The notes below the pieces were generated by a model. It worked only from the letters and a program-made list of their open reading frames with translations, was not told the origin of the DNA and did not search any database. A stretch of DNA of 64,000 nt, taken from assembly GCA_036785705.1 (NCBI GenBank), contig JAWUZG010000005.1, forward strand, positions 2,666,001 to 2,730,000, given 5' to 3'. The stretch's first letter is position 1, and the number at the start of each line of letters is the position of its first letter. The position numbers and the translations under genes were made by a program. This document shows positions 1 through 12,265 of this stretch, one piece after another. This DNA comes from Acanthornis magna (lineage: Eukaryota > Chordata > Aves > Passeriformes > Acanthizidae).

Positions 1-450
1 TTTAGACTACACCAGAATTTAAGACCTTTCCAAGGTACAAAAAGGCACCACCTGTCTTTCATTGCCTTATTCTGCCTACAGATAATAAAATCAGAAACTG
101 ACATAAAGCACAATATCAATTAGATAAACCTAATATTATTAACATAAAACATGTTTATCACTAATTAAATATTATTCACATAAAATTCCTCTAATTAATA
201 GTAGATATTTTTCAGTTGCTTACACACATTACTGATAGTTTGACCTCACAACTTAAGTGATGAGGGAAACAGCACCTGGAAAGCTTCACTAAGTGAAGCT
301 TCATAGAATTTGTTGCCCTTTTGGAATAAAAAGTAAATAAAGTCTTGTTTTGCTCTCTCAAGCATATACAATTAAGGGATCTTATGGATCCTAACACATA
401 TGGCACATTACCTATTCACCCACCAGCCTTCTGTTTAAACGAGAATCCTG
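1..450. other. AT-rich sequence, no gene seen
   Basis: AT-rich DNA with short stop-rich frames on both strands. I see no exon, repeat family or RNA gene here. It lies beside the first CpG island and may be its flank. Confidence 0.6.
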
Positions 451-974
451 TTGCAGCTTAATATTTTGCCAAATCTTGCTACAACCTGTGCACCAAAGCA
501 AACACCTCCAACATATGTCCGTTGTGGTAAATCACACTTTTACACAAAAAGCCAACCTAAACGGATTTATTCCAGCTTTTGCCCCTTATTCACTGCTTCA
601 CAGACTGCAAGGCGTGCCTCCCACACGCACCAAGAGTTGAAGTTCACACTGTGTGGCTCAGGGCGTTGCCTTCAGCCATCGGTGCGGGGGACAACGACTA
701 GAAATCTGCTCCTGAGGCCCCAAAATCAACAGCAGAAACCAGGAAAAACAAGCAAGGAGGAAAAACCCCACCACCTGGGACCTTCAACGAAGGGAGCCCG
801 ACTCCACCCTTCACCGCTGCCGCACCAGCTCATGCTGCGCGGAGCCCGCGGGCAGCTGCTGCCAGCTCAAGTCTCCCTGTCCCCGAGGCTCAGACAGAGT
901 CACTTCTCCGCAGGCTCCCGCGGCCCCAGACCAAGGCGCAGCCCCGTTACCGCCGTTCCTCGCCCGCCATTGCC

Positions 975-987
975 GTTGCTTGGCGAC
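975..987. promoter_or_regulatory. RFX X-box-like motif
   Basis: The bases GTTGCTTGGCGAC approximate the palindromic RFX binding site (GTNRCC, 0-3 bases, RGYAAC) with two deviations. RFX sites in CpG-island promoters are typical of ciliary genes. A CGCCATT (YY1-like) motif lies just upstream. The match is by eye and imperfect. Confidence 0.35.
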
Positions 988-1287
988 GGCGTCGCCACCA
1001 CACGCGGTGAGACCCGGGCGAGGCAGCCCCGCCACCCGCGCTCCACCATTTATTTCAGCCGAGAATTCCTCCCCTCGGGCGAGGGCAGGTTTGGCCCCCG
1101 CGGCCCCTCGGCAGGGCTGCTCCGGCGGTGACCCCCCCCCCCCGCTGTCCCCTCAGGGCAGGGCGGGAAGGCGCCGCCGCTGCCTCACCCGCGTGTCTCC
1201 TTCATGGCGTGCGCGCACAGCCCGCGCCGCCGCCCGCGCTTCCCGCCCTTCTGCACCACCGCCCCTTTCCCGACAGCCCCCGCGCCG

Positions 1288-1306
1288 CCCGCCCCGCCCC
1301 GCCCCC
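1288..1306. promoter_or_regulatory. GC-box cluster (Sp/KLF sites)
   Basis: Two overlapping CCCGCCCC motifs lie in the centre of the first CpG island. They are standard Sp1/KLF sites and support a promoter call, but do not fix direction. Confidence 0.55.
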
Positions 1307-1395
1307 CCCTGGCGGCTGCGGCCGCGCGCTGGCCGCTCACGGTGTCCTCGCCATCTCTTCAGGGCGCTGGCAGTGGCACGGAGCAAGGCGCGGGG

Positions 1396-1475
1396 AGGGT
1401 GTTCCTTCCCCGTGGCCGGTATTCCTTCTCCGTAGCCGGTATTCCTTCCCCGAGAAGGACATTTCTTCCCCGTGG
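1396..1475 (+). repeat. 20-bp tandem repeat, four copies
   Basis: Four head-to-tail copies of a 20-bp unit of the form CCGGTATTCCTTCYCCGTRG are seen at 1396-1415, 1416-1435, 1436-1455 and 1456-1475. Copies 2 and 3 are closest, and copies 1 and 4 diverge at their first bases. It is a CpG-containing minisatellite at the edge of the island. Confidence 0.85.
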
Positions 1476-1561
1476 CGCTGACAGATCCGCCGAGGCTGGG
1501 CTGGTCCCCGGCATGAGGGGGTCCCGTATCGCACCTGCCGCCCGCCCCTCCCACAGGACGT

Positions 1562-1678
1562 TCCCGCTCCTGACACCCCCTTCCGGAGAGGAGGGGTGAA
1601 AAAACGAAGAATCGCTCTCGTACCAGGCTCCTGACATCCTCCTGACATCCCCTTCCAGCCAGGAATCGCTCTTGTATT
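1562..1678 (+). repeat. Imperfect direct duplication
   Basis: Two diverged copies share, in the same order, a CTCCTGACAYCC element, a CCCCTTCC element and GAATCGCTCTYGTA. The second copy also has an internal doubling of CTCCTGACATCC. This looks like a local duplication at the downstream edge of the CpG island. Confidence 0.55.
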
Positions 1679-1802
1679 AGTTTTTTCTTATCCAGTAAGT
1701 GCAAGCTCAGTATCCCTTGGCTTCAGCTGGTATTGGGAGGATTGCTAATGACAGCAAATAGCTTTGAGTTCCCACCACAGCTTCATTGCCATATATAATT
1801 AT

Positions 1803-2136
1803 CATAGAATCATAGAGTGGTTTGGGTTTGAAGGGACCTTGAAGATCATCCAGTGCCACCCCCTGCCATGGGCAGGGACACCTCCCACTATCCCAGGTTA
1901 CTCCAAGCCCTGTCCAGCCTGGCCTTGGACACTTCCAGGGATCCACGGGCAGCCACAGCTGCTCTGGACAACTCGTTCCAGTGTCTCACCACCCTCAAAG
2001 GGAAGATTTTTTTGGTAACATTTAATCAAAACCTACCCTCTTTCAGTTTGAACCCATTCCCCCTTCTGTCATTACATGCTCTTGTAAATAGTGTTACCTC
2101 ATCTTTCCTTGAAGTTCCTTTCAGGCCACAATTAAA
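1803..2136 (-). mobile_element. CR1 LINE 3' fragment
   Basis: The plus strand begins with the reverse complement of the avian CR1 3' terminus (ATCATAGAATCATAGAGTGG) and continues with the conserved CR1 3' region: the landmarks CCATGGGCAGGGACACCT, ACTTCCAGGG and GTGTCTCACCACCCTCA are all present. The element therefore lies on the minus strand, with its 3' end at 1803 and a 5' truncation near 2136. CR1 is the dominant LINE of birds and reptiles and is usually heavily 5'-truncated. Only 3' sequence is present, with no intact polymerase, so it is dead. Moderate divergence and a small deletion compared with the usual form suggest it is not recent. Confidence 0.92.
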
Positions 2137-5100
2137 ATTTTGGGTGAACACAGTGTTACAAACTGAGTATTAAACCAACCAAACTACCCTGAGACTGGGG
2201 TATTTTGATGATAATTCCCCACTCGCATTCAAGTCTGCAAAAAATTAAAAAATCAAGAGCATAATGTGTCTGTAAAGTGGAATAAATCTTTTTTTGCTTC
2301 CTGCTGCTCTGATGTCTTGCCACATCACAGCCTTTCTCTGAGATTAGCGCATGATTTCTGTACTTTCCTGAGTTGTCTGGAGTGCCTTTTCTGAGGTAAA
2401 ATATATATTGCAAGACACTTTGAAGAAACCCACATTTAACTTTTGTCCCAAAGTTTTAACAAATTAACAAAACAAATGTTCCTTTAGCTCGATAGTCTTA
2501 CCTACCCTACTCAAATAACTTAATGGAGAGTTAATTATTTTATCTATTGGATATTTACACGGTAGTGTTCGTGCTAACATTTCAAAGTCTTTGATATGAT
2601 AGATGCTTCTGCAAAGAGTTGTATTGGTAAAGAAAAAAAAACCAAACTAATTTATTGAGAGTTTGTGTTAAACTTCTTGTCAAACACTTTTTATTCTTAG
2701 AAATCCATCAGGATTTTCTTTAAAATTTTACGGTCCTCACAGCAATACTGTAATCCTACAACAAGGAAAACTTGTATACTGCTTTTTGTTCTGTTCTCTC
2801 AGGTTTATACCATCTATTTAATGTGAGGAAAACACTTGCCTTTATTTTTCCCGAGTTTACAAGGCCAATTATCCCGGTTTATTTTTTTAAAACCTGTTTC
2901 TGCAATATGCTTTAGTACCTCTTTAGGAGCTGCATTTACCTACAGATGTGATGGGAGGTTTTTAATGGAGAAGTGATACTTTCCTTTCAATCACCTGGAA
3001 CATTTAGGGAAAAAATAACAGCTCATCAAGCACAAAGGTTTTTCTTCAGGTGAAACTAATGCTAAATGGAAGTGAAGACTAATCAAGTTTAACCATCTTC
3101 AATCCTCAGTTATTAAAGTGAAAAGGCGGGAGGTGTTTGAAAAACAGAATGTTAAAGTTGGAGTGAGAGGGTCAGGTGAGGTCTTACAGTGGCTAGAGCT
3201 TGGATTCACAAATAATATGCTTTTTCTGGAAAAGGGATAGTTCTGAGAACAATAATTGAATAGGGTTTTTCTTCTTCTTTTCATGGAGTTCATGAATTTT
3301 AGTTTCCAGTATCACCTGAGGTGGCTGCATTGGCTCTCCTGTGTGTAGTACTTCTTTTTTCCCCAGAAAAGAAGCATCTCCTGCTGTTTGCCATTTATTT
3401 ATACTAACATTAGTTAGTTACTATTAGTTAGTTATTTCTCATGCATAACTACTGTATTTTGCCCACATAATTCCCACAGTTTTATGTGTAGTAGTGAATA
3501 AACCATATCATGTTTCAGAGAATTTGAGGACAGTTTGTTTCAAAGCAGTTCTTCCTTTCCTAGGTATGTTACATTATCTTTAAAGTGCTTCTGTGTGGCA
3601 CCTGGGTTATAGGAATGCCTGGAAACTAATTAAATGTTGTAACTGGGGTTCTTTCTTGGTGGGTGTCTGTTTCATCCAGATAGCATTAAGTCTAGAGTGA
3701 TACGATGTGGGGGGGATGTTTGTGTGTGTTTGTTTTGTTTGTTAAATTGCTGCTACATTGTCAAGGAGTAAATACCCTTCTCTGTAGTATAAATGAGTAC
3801 TGAGTACTTTTAAGGTTAGAGGGTATTACTGAATTATTGAGACGTGCATTATAAATACCTAGGCTATGCATTTTCATATGTCATAGTCCATATATATTAT
3901 TTTAATCTAATCTGTGAAGTTAATGATAGTGTGATGTGTTTTATAAAGCACTTTGTGGGAAACCATGTTTGATAGACTTGTAAAATTTAACAGTCTACTT
4001 ATTCCTGGCTAAAAGAAACTCTGTGTGTATTTCTTATAATCATGCTGTTGTTGTTTCTTACCCCTTTTCCACTTGAGTCTATTCAGTAGAAACTGGCCAC
4101 CTTGTCCATTTTTCCCCCTTTAAAAACTCTTTTTGTCTATCCCAAGTGAGCTAATTTCCCATTACTATTTTATTTGGTAAAGTGCTTCATGATTCTTATA
4201 TTCAAATATGACAATATTTTAATGATTAAAGATGAGTGAGGCTTTAAATAGTTTTTTTTAAGGCACCTTTGGAGGAATTTCAGGCTTATGTATGAAAAGT
4301 TATGTACCAGCTACTGCACCTGAATCTCTCTGCTTCAACATGTGAAATCTGATTGAGAGGGAGACTGCTGTAGAAAAAATATTTATGTGATATTGAAGTA
4401 TTGTCCACACCACAGAAATTTATCAGAAAAAAAAAGAGTTTATTCAAACTTTGTATTTATGCAGAGGATTTTATCTGTGCAATGTACTATATTTTTCTAG
4501 AGAGATTTTTATCAGCAATAATTTGTATATATACATTTAGGCTCTGGTGAATATCAGCTAAAATATGAAATTCAATTCTGGAAAGCTGCATTTTGTAATA
4601 AACATTCCCAGGATTCCCTAATCTATCATGTGGAAGATCTATGTTGAGAGATAACACTGAACAGCAGAAGGTGGTGTTACTGAAGACAGATCTTGGATGG
4701 GTTTAAACAAGTGGTGGCTGAAGGGTTGGAGTAGTTTGTTGTGGATTTCTTTTTTTTCTTTATTCTTGAATTTCATCAATCTACTTCAGGGATGTAATTC
4801 TGTAGAGTTGTAACTTCACAAGCTGGTGAGAATTGTAAAGGCATAAAACATTTATATTTCAAACCAGTCCCAACTGCTGCTGAAACACCGAGCTTGCCTT
4901 GGAGGGCATCCCTTTGGGACTGTGGTGCTACACTTCCATGTCTTCCTCCTAATGGTTATTAGCTCCTCATATGGGCCCTTCCAGGGGATTCCTCCCTTCC
5001 CTGCAGTCCCTTGGTAGGATTTCAACATGCCACTGGTGATAAGCCAGCAAAATGAAACCTCTGCTTTGCTTTCCCAGGGAAGTTTCGAGTACCTGCGCCC

Positions 5101-8100
5101 TTGATGTGAAATTGCTAATAGCTCTTCACCTGCCCACCAGCAGCAAAAAGCTTCACTGAACCTGTGCCGGCTCACAGGGCAGGTGCAAGTGTCACCAGGA
5201 GATGGACAGGTCACTCCCTCGTTTCACTTCAAATTGAAGCTGAGATTAATGCCGGTGTTACCAGCTCCTAAAACAGGTTAGTTAATGGGAGCTAACTGTG
5301 AGCTTACTGAAGCAGCACTAATCTCACTGAAGTGTCTGTCTTTGATCAGCTCATTCTCTCTCAGCAGGCCAAAAAATAGCCACAGGACAGGAGTGCTCGG
5401 TTTACAATCATGTTAATTTTGCTTTAGGTTTGTCTTTAGCTGCTGGAGATTAATGAACCAAAAGGGTGTTTAAATTTACAACTAGTTCTCTTCTAATCAC
5501 TTGGCAATATTATTTCTGGCTGTTTTCTGCTTTGATTACCTGAGCCAGTTATCTAAAGGATGCTGCTGATCTGCCATCTGATAGTGGGGTACACCTTTAA
5601 ACGTCTGGGAATTGGCAAGATGATAGCGGAGGGTTGTTGAGGATTTTTTGCTTTTCCAGCTGTTTCCTAAGTTGTGTATTTGTTGCAACCATGTCCAAAT
5701 CCACCATCTCCCTTTCTTCTTCACTCATTTTTGCCCATAAAACAGCAATTGTTTTATTCCACGGGCATGCCTCAGATGTGGGGATGGTGTGTTTGGGATA
5801 TGCATTTGTGGGGAAGTGTGGATGGGACTTGTCAAGTTCAACAGTTAAGCAAAGGGTCTGCTTAACAAGGTCTAAGGATGCTTAAACTGCTTTTGAATAA
5901 GCAGCTGGCATAGGGAATTGTAGGTTTCTTCAGTTTCTTGGGGTTTCACTCTTTTCACTCCCCTCTTTCCTAGGGGAAACTGTGAGTAGTGTAGTGTTTG
6001 CATCTCCTAGAGACAACCCTCGGTATTGTGGTTCTGTAAAGATTTGGCTTGAACTCTGGTACCTTCCAAAGGTATTCTGTGCATAAAATTCCTTACCCTT
6101 TCAGTTTTCCTTTAATGTGCTTCCTTTTGGGCGGGAAGGTTGAGCTGAAAGTGCACTTGTAGTTTAAGATTAGTAGTTTAAGATTACTTCTCTATAACAA
6201 GAACAGTGATCTCTGCTGGATGCACTTGAAGAAGAAAAAAATCTTATATGACAGGTATAGGTTCAGAAAATCACTTGGGTCAGAAATAGTTGCCAGGAAG
6301 GTATTGCCCAAATTTAACAGGATATGGTTCTTGTAGTTTTTTTTTCTTTAGCACACTACCTTCATTTTGCAGGTAATACTTATTTTACAGGAGTACTGAA
6401 GAGGTGTAACTTACTATTGTTGAAAAACTGTTTACTCTGACCTGAATGGAAGCTTCTACAGATAAATATCTTTATGAAAAGGTTTACATAAAGAGCAGAC
6501 ACGTATTCTTTTTTTCTTAATAGAGGAAGAGAACAAATGTGTTTAATCTTTGCATTTTTCTTGACTTCTCTATGGGGACCCAAGTCCTTGGACAGCTGAT
6601 GATGTGTGACACTGGTACTGTTCCAGTTCCATTATAGTGTGAACGTGGCTGTGAGCCTGTTTTTGAGCATTAAAGCCTGATGCTAATACCCCTGATGTAC
6701 TGTCTCTTATGTTGAAGAGTCTTCTTTGTCATGAATTCATTAGTTTCATGCAGAGATCGTATATAATTCTGATTGCTGCTTGCAGGGAAACTTTAAAGAG
6801 GGGAATGGATACTGATAATTACTGAAACACCTCAATTGTATGTGCGAATGGGGAGAAATTTTCATATCCATTAACCCTGTGGTAAAACCCTGGTGAAGGT
6901 TTTCCCCCCCTCACCTTTTTGTGATGGTGTTATGTTCAACTTCATGCAGAAACAGAAGAGAACATGAGTAGAGCTCAGCTTTTTTTTAGAGGGTTTTGTG
7001 ATTTTGGCACTAGTATCCAGTCTGGTGCATTGTTCACAGGCTTTCTTTGTTGTAGTCAATGAAGTAAACTGGAGATAATTGGTAATAGATAATTTTTTCA
7101 ACAGTTGTCTAGTCAGGGAATTTACGTGCAAGGTCAGCATGGAAGTGATGCTGACTTTCTTACAAATAAGTTTTTTAAAACCTGAAAATTAACTGAAGAG
7201 ATGAAGCAAAAGGGAGTGACAAATAATAGGATGAATAATTAGGAAAAAGTAAGAGGAACGTTATAGAACAAATATTATTTTACAAATAATAAAATTATAT
7301 TACAATTATGTAGTTTATGTGAGTAGCCTCTGGGACTTCTTGCCTATCTGTGTGTAAGTGTGGATATACATATTTAGTTACTTCTGCCTTGATGACTGGC
7401 AAACAAACATAGGACAAAATCAATATTGCATACAAATATGCAAGTGCATCCAAGTATGTTCAAATTTTTAACACATATATGATGTATTCTCTTAGCTACA
7501 GGTAAAAATTGAGAATAGAAAGCAAGAGACAAGCAAGTAAGCTGTGAATTAGATGTGCATGATGTTCATGGCAACTGCTTTTAAATAAGGCAGTCCAAGG
7601 TCTGCCTCAGGAATACAGTGCCTGGGACGGGTGTTCCAGTATGTGGGGGAAATGCTGAAATGTTTTGAGCTCCCGAATACAGAGTTCATTCTTGGGTATA
7701 TTGACTCTACTGAAATACAAAGGGTTTCTTCTTGGTATAAATATAACTTCTGTTTTAGGTTTTCTTTATGCTGGGCGAAAAGAAGATGGCAATTGTGGAA
7801 ATAAGCCCCAGTCTATGTGAGCTCACAAATTCTTACTGGTTATCTAGCAGTCACACTGTCTTTACTGCGTTTTCATCCACCTAGTTTCTCTTAAATAATA
7901 TATTATTTGGTCCTTTTTCTGTTAACAAAGAATAAATTTTACTTTAGTCTGAAAGTTTCCTTTTTTTCCCTTGCTGTTTGAAGGAATAGAATACAAGGGA
8001 GGTGTTCAAAGGGAAGATTGATGTAAAAAATTCAGATATACTGGGTTGTTGTTTTTTGAGATTACTGAAAATTGATTCACTAGGAATTTGTTGCCAGATA

Positions 8101-11100
8101 AGTTTTCCTTCTTTGAAACACTCTGTTTTCCCTGGGGAGCTCTTATTTAATTGATGTTAACTAGGTATAGTAACTCCTTTCTGGGATGGCTGAGTATACT
8201 CTTCAAGGAGAAGTCTCTAGGTGTTCTTTGCTATTTTGCACAGGAGTATTTAATTATTCCAGATATTTAAGAAATAATGCTAACTTGTGCAAGGTTGCTT
8301 TTAACTGTGCTCTCATTTGCCAAACTTAGGGACTATTTTACCATAATATTAAAACGGTGACAAGTGTGATCTTGGAGTGATAATTTAATCTTTCTAATGT
8401 GCTGGTTGTTTGCAGAGGTGATAAAGGACAGTGAAGCTAAGAATTCGTTACACAGCTAAAATCATACACATCTTGATAAATAAAATCATTTTGGCCACAT
8501 CAGCATAGCCACAAAAATAGTGTGCCATGTTGATTGCTGAAAACTTGGCAGGGGAAAAAAATGTTCAATCACAACTGTTGGAAAAGTGGAGGGAATAACT
8601 GGCTTCATGTGTTTGTGAATTTCCCAGGTAGTTCACATCCGTGCAAATATGCTTTTTGCTAAGCTGTTGGTTCCTTCCCTGATGGAAGACCAGCAGGCTC
8701 TTAATATTTCTGTGTACTGTTGTGTAATGCATATGTATAATAGCACTGAGTATGCTCTATGCCCGGATAAATACAATTAGTTGCAATGATTCTAGAAAGC
8801 AATGAGTTATTGTTAAGCTGCACTTTTTGGAATCATCTTTTTAATACTCAAGTGGAAACTTAAGGCTTCTGCAGGGGGTTTTATTTGGTGTGTCATCCTT
8901 CTACATGTTTCATACTGTGTGAAGTGGACTCTGCAGTGAGTGAGGAGCACGGTAAGGGAAGAGCTGAGCTCTGAAGCTCAGGGCTGAGAGCTTTTAGCAA
9001 TGAAACTACAGCGATCTTGCTGTGTGAGAATTGTCTTCAACATGGCATCCACATGAGTGCAACTGAATCTGTGAGTTGTTTGGTTTTGCTTTGGGATTTC
9101 CTTCAATGTGCACAAATTCCTGAGGCAAAAATCAGGAAGTAAAATTAATTTTTTGAGACATAAATAAAGCAGTGAGGTGTTTATGTGGTACGTGTTCTCC
9201 ACCCCTAGTTAGTCATGGCTATGGAAGGACCTACTTGCCAAGTACCTGATTCATAACTATGCTGTGTAAATCTTGTTATCCTGTAATAGTATGAGGTAGA
9301 ATGTAAATTTTGAGTGAAGGTCTCTCCTTAAGGGCTGGGTCTAAAGTGGTAACAGACACAGATCTGGAGCTGTTGCCCTGCAGCTCAGCATCTTAGTATT
9401 TATTTTTATTCCTGTAGAAATCATCTGTATTTTTCACTGAGCAAGAGACATGCACAGACTGCCCTACCTCTTTCCTGGGACTGTAACTTTATAAATTGAT
9501 TTTTTTTTCTTTAAACTACATGTGGATTCATTTCATTTATCCTTTCATGTGCCCCATCAATGAAGCACGTAGGAAGATAAAAGTATTAATTACCTTCAAC
9601 TACTAAGACTGAGAATAAATAGGTTTTCATATTGCTAGTTTCATACTGTACTATAATTAACAGCATCCAAGAGTGCAGAACTTGAAACAGATTAGAAAAG
9701 AAACCTCAGTGCTGTTCAGCTTTTACCTTCAGCCCTGCAGCTTTCCAAAAAGTATACAGTGGATTTTCAGTCTAGTGGATATTTCTTAGCTGGCAACAGA
9801 TAAAAGCTTTCAGTTTCCTGGGAGAGAACCAGAGCGTAGAAAAAGCTGGTTGCATAGCCACTAGTGGAATCCCTTTAATACTGGCTAGGTGATCTGGAGA
9901 ATTTTTAAAATAACAGTAAGGAGAATCTCATTTCAGTGAGGCAGAGTTCATTCTTGATAAAGGGCTTTCCAGAAACTAGTGCTTTGTAACTATAGAAACA
10001 CCTAAATTTTCTAATCTTTGATGGAGAATGAAAACAGACTTTGCTGAGTTCTTGGTAAATCCCAGAGCTGATAGTGAATGCTTAACACATTGAATGTAGT
10101 AGGAAAGAGGCTCTTTGGAACTTGCTTCCAGTAAAACATTCTCTAAATCAGAGGAATATCCTTACAAAGCTGCTTAATAATGAAAAATGTGGTGAGAGGA
10201 ATGTAGTGGTGAATGTCCTTGGAGTTGAGAGAAAAAGGCTAAAGCAATGTAAATTAATTTTCTGAATCTTCCAGAAAATCATCATGTCTATTCACAGCCC
10301 TGTTTTATAAGATTGGAATCAAACCAAACTGTACTTCTTTTGCACTTAAAGAAGAAAACAAAACTTTTGGTAACACTAAGCAGGAGTGGAAACAATACTG
10401 ACTGCTATGGAGGCAATTAAAAACCTGTATAATACGAGGAAGATGAAAATCTGCTTTAAATCTATAACTTTAAGGATAAGTGTGCAAGTCACTAAGAAAG
10501 CAAGCACCCTACTTAGATTTGAACAAGATTTGATATGGACCCAAGTTCAGGTGGAAGGGGTACATGCTGAACCCGAACTAGTTCTTCCAATTCTGATAGA
10601 AAACTTGTTGCTTTTCCTTTAGGTGTTGTCAAATGGGAAGGAAAAACAAAAGATGGAACAATGAGAAAGACTTCCTTGAAGGTTCTCTTGACTTTTGATA
10701 TACGGGATTCTTTATTTTGGAAGAGTACTTCCTCTAGGTAATATGTTTCAGAATGTTTGTAAAGGAATTCAGGGAGCAAAGCAGTTTAAAAATACCAATG
10801 TCTGCTAAGTCATATCACACTGAAGTAAATAATTAGTGACAAAGCACAAGGTATTCAGAGTGACTGTTCCTAAATAGTATATTCAGCGCCATGCTTTACA
10901 AACAGTTTCCTGTTCTTCATGTTGCTGATTTTGTAGACCTTTTCACTGAAAAAAGGATGAACTGGAGAAAATCTGCATATGTAATCAAACTTGCATAGTT
11001 TAATTGCAGCCACCTCAAACAACTCTGTGAAAACTGTAATTTTTCACGTGGGTAAGGCCCCTGCCATTGGTGAATGCCGCTGATCCAATGCAAAACTTAG

Positions 11101-11870
11101 TTTACAAGCAATATTGCTTCAGAACAATGATTCTTTTTTCGGCTACTTCGCCAAAGAGGGGAGAATATAATATGAATGTAGTTTCTTAAAATTTCTCAAG
11201 GAGCTGCATGGGTAGTTAGACACACAATGATTCTTTTATTTAAGATTATTTAGCTTTAATGGGAGATATGTGGCTAAATATCCATGCAGGTCTTGAAAAA
11301 TATGGTAGCTGGGTTGTAACAAGCCATGGTGACCCCAATAAGCACTTTAAACCCAGAAACTCAGTGCTGTTAGGGGAAACTTAACCAATGGTGCAAAACC
11401 TGGAATTTGAGATCAGTCAAATTATTTTTCACTGATGTAGAAATGTTCTTTTTTCATGAGGGAGATTTCAATTTTTCTGGAGTATACAGCACGATTTTAT
11501 GATGGTCTTGCTTTGACAGCTGTAAGTTAACTTTGTTTTAATTTTTTTAACTTCTTATTGGGTCAGGAAAAAATTTTCTCCCGTATTTGACCTGAGATTC
11601 CTCCCCATGCTACAATTTCAATCGTCATTCCATGCTGCTGGCTTAACACTTGTGCTTTTGCAGCTGAATAAGATACCTTGCAATTGTCATCACTGTTGTG
11701 TATTGTTAATTAAATACCATAAGCACATCTATCTCTGAGAGAAAGAGGCTACAATTTCAGTTAGGGTTATTATATAGGGTAAGTATCAAGAAGAGTGTGC
11801 TCATATCCATTTTCCAGGATCATACAGGTGCAGGGATGTGCCTCTTGCTTGACCTACAGAAACAAAAATT
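2137..11870. other. Long AT-rich tract, no gene seen
   Basis: Nearly 10 kb of AT-rich DNA in which every frame is short and stop-rich. I see no coding exon I can support, no recognisable transposon and no structured RNA. It contains T- and A-runs, a TG-rich patch near 3705-3740 and scattered AATAAA motifs of the kind expected by chance. It is probably intergenic or a large intron. Confidence 0.6.
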
Positions 11871-11913
11871 GATATCAACTGATATCAACTGATAACTATT
11901 ATCAACTGATAAC
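11871..11913 (+). repeat. Short tandem repeat of GATATCAACT
   Basis: Two exact copies of GATATCAACT (11871-11890) are followed by a degenerate form in which ATCAACTGATAAC recurs. It is a small local duplication in otherwise unique DNA. Confidence 0.75.
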
Positions 11914-12224
11914 GCAGCCCCCTTAAGTCAGTGCTGACTCCCGGTGAGAGATTGAGGCTGGCGCTGCTCTCTGCAGGTGTCTAATATATATCTCTCTAAG
12001 CCTGTCAGTCACTCAGACAGTCCCTGAGGTCAAGGGAGACAGTCTCTGGTGCAAGGCAGTGCAGCTGTCCTGCTTCCAGTTCTGCTGCCCAGGATGTGGG
12101 CGAGAGAAGCCCTAAACTGGTATCTGCCTGGTGCCTTCTGCCGCCTTATTTGTTTGTCTTGGAAATACCTTACTTGATACATTGTATGATTTCATTTGTG
12201 GACTCTTTCCCTTTTGTTTTTCAG

Positions 12225-12265
12225 GCTGAGATAGCAGCCCTCTGGAAGAGCTAGAAAACACACGA
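12225..12265 (+). other. Candidate noncoding exon
   Basis: A 41-bp segment is framed by a strong acceptor (a T-rich tract ending CTTTTGTTTTTCAG at 12224) and a consensus donor (GTAAGTTTTT from 12266). All three plus-strand frames contain a stop, so if it is spliced it would be a 5' untranslated or long noncoding RNA exon. It lies about 11 kb downstream of the first CpG island on the strand that a rightward transcript would use. Good splice sites also occur by chance at this scale, so this is a candidate only. Confidence 0.3.

Larger units (their letters stand above)
800..1480. promoter_or_regulatory. CpG island, probable promoter
   Basis: GC content and CpG density rise sharply between about 800 and 1480 compared with the AT-rich DNA on either side, the usual look of a vertebrate housekeeping or developmental promoter. 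Visible elements are an overlapping GC-box cluster (about 1288-1306), an X-box-like site (975-987), a run of 12 C (1132-1143) and a 20-bp tandem repeat (1396-1475). Open frames run through on both strands, including 183 codons on the minus strand from 1704 to 1153, but stops are rare in such GC-rich DNA, and the frame is rich in Arg and Gly with no domain. I do not call any of them coding. Transcription direction cannot be decided from sequence alone, and bidirectional firing is possible. Confidence 0.75.

Noticed and set aside
1153..1704. 183-codon minus-strand frame in the first CpG island
   Set aside because: GC-rich DNA lacks stops by composition. The peptide is Arg/Gly-rich, contains the 20-bp repeat in translation, has no domain, and competes with long frames on the other strand.
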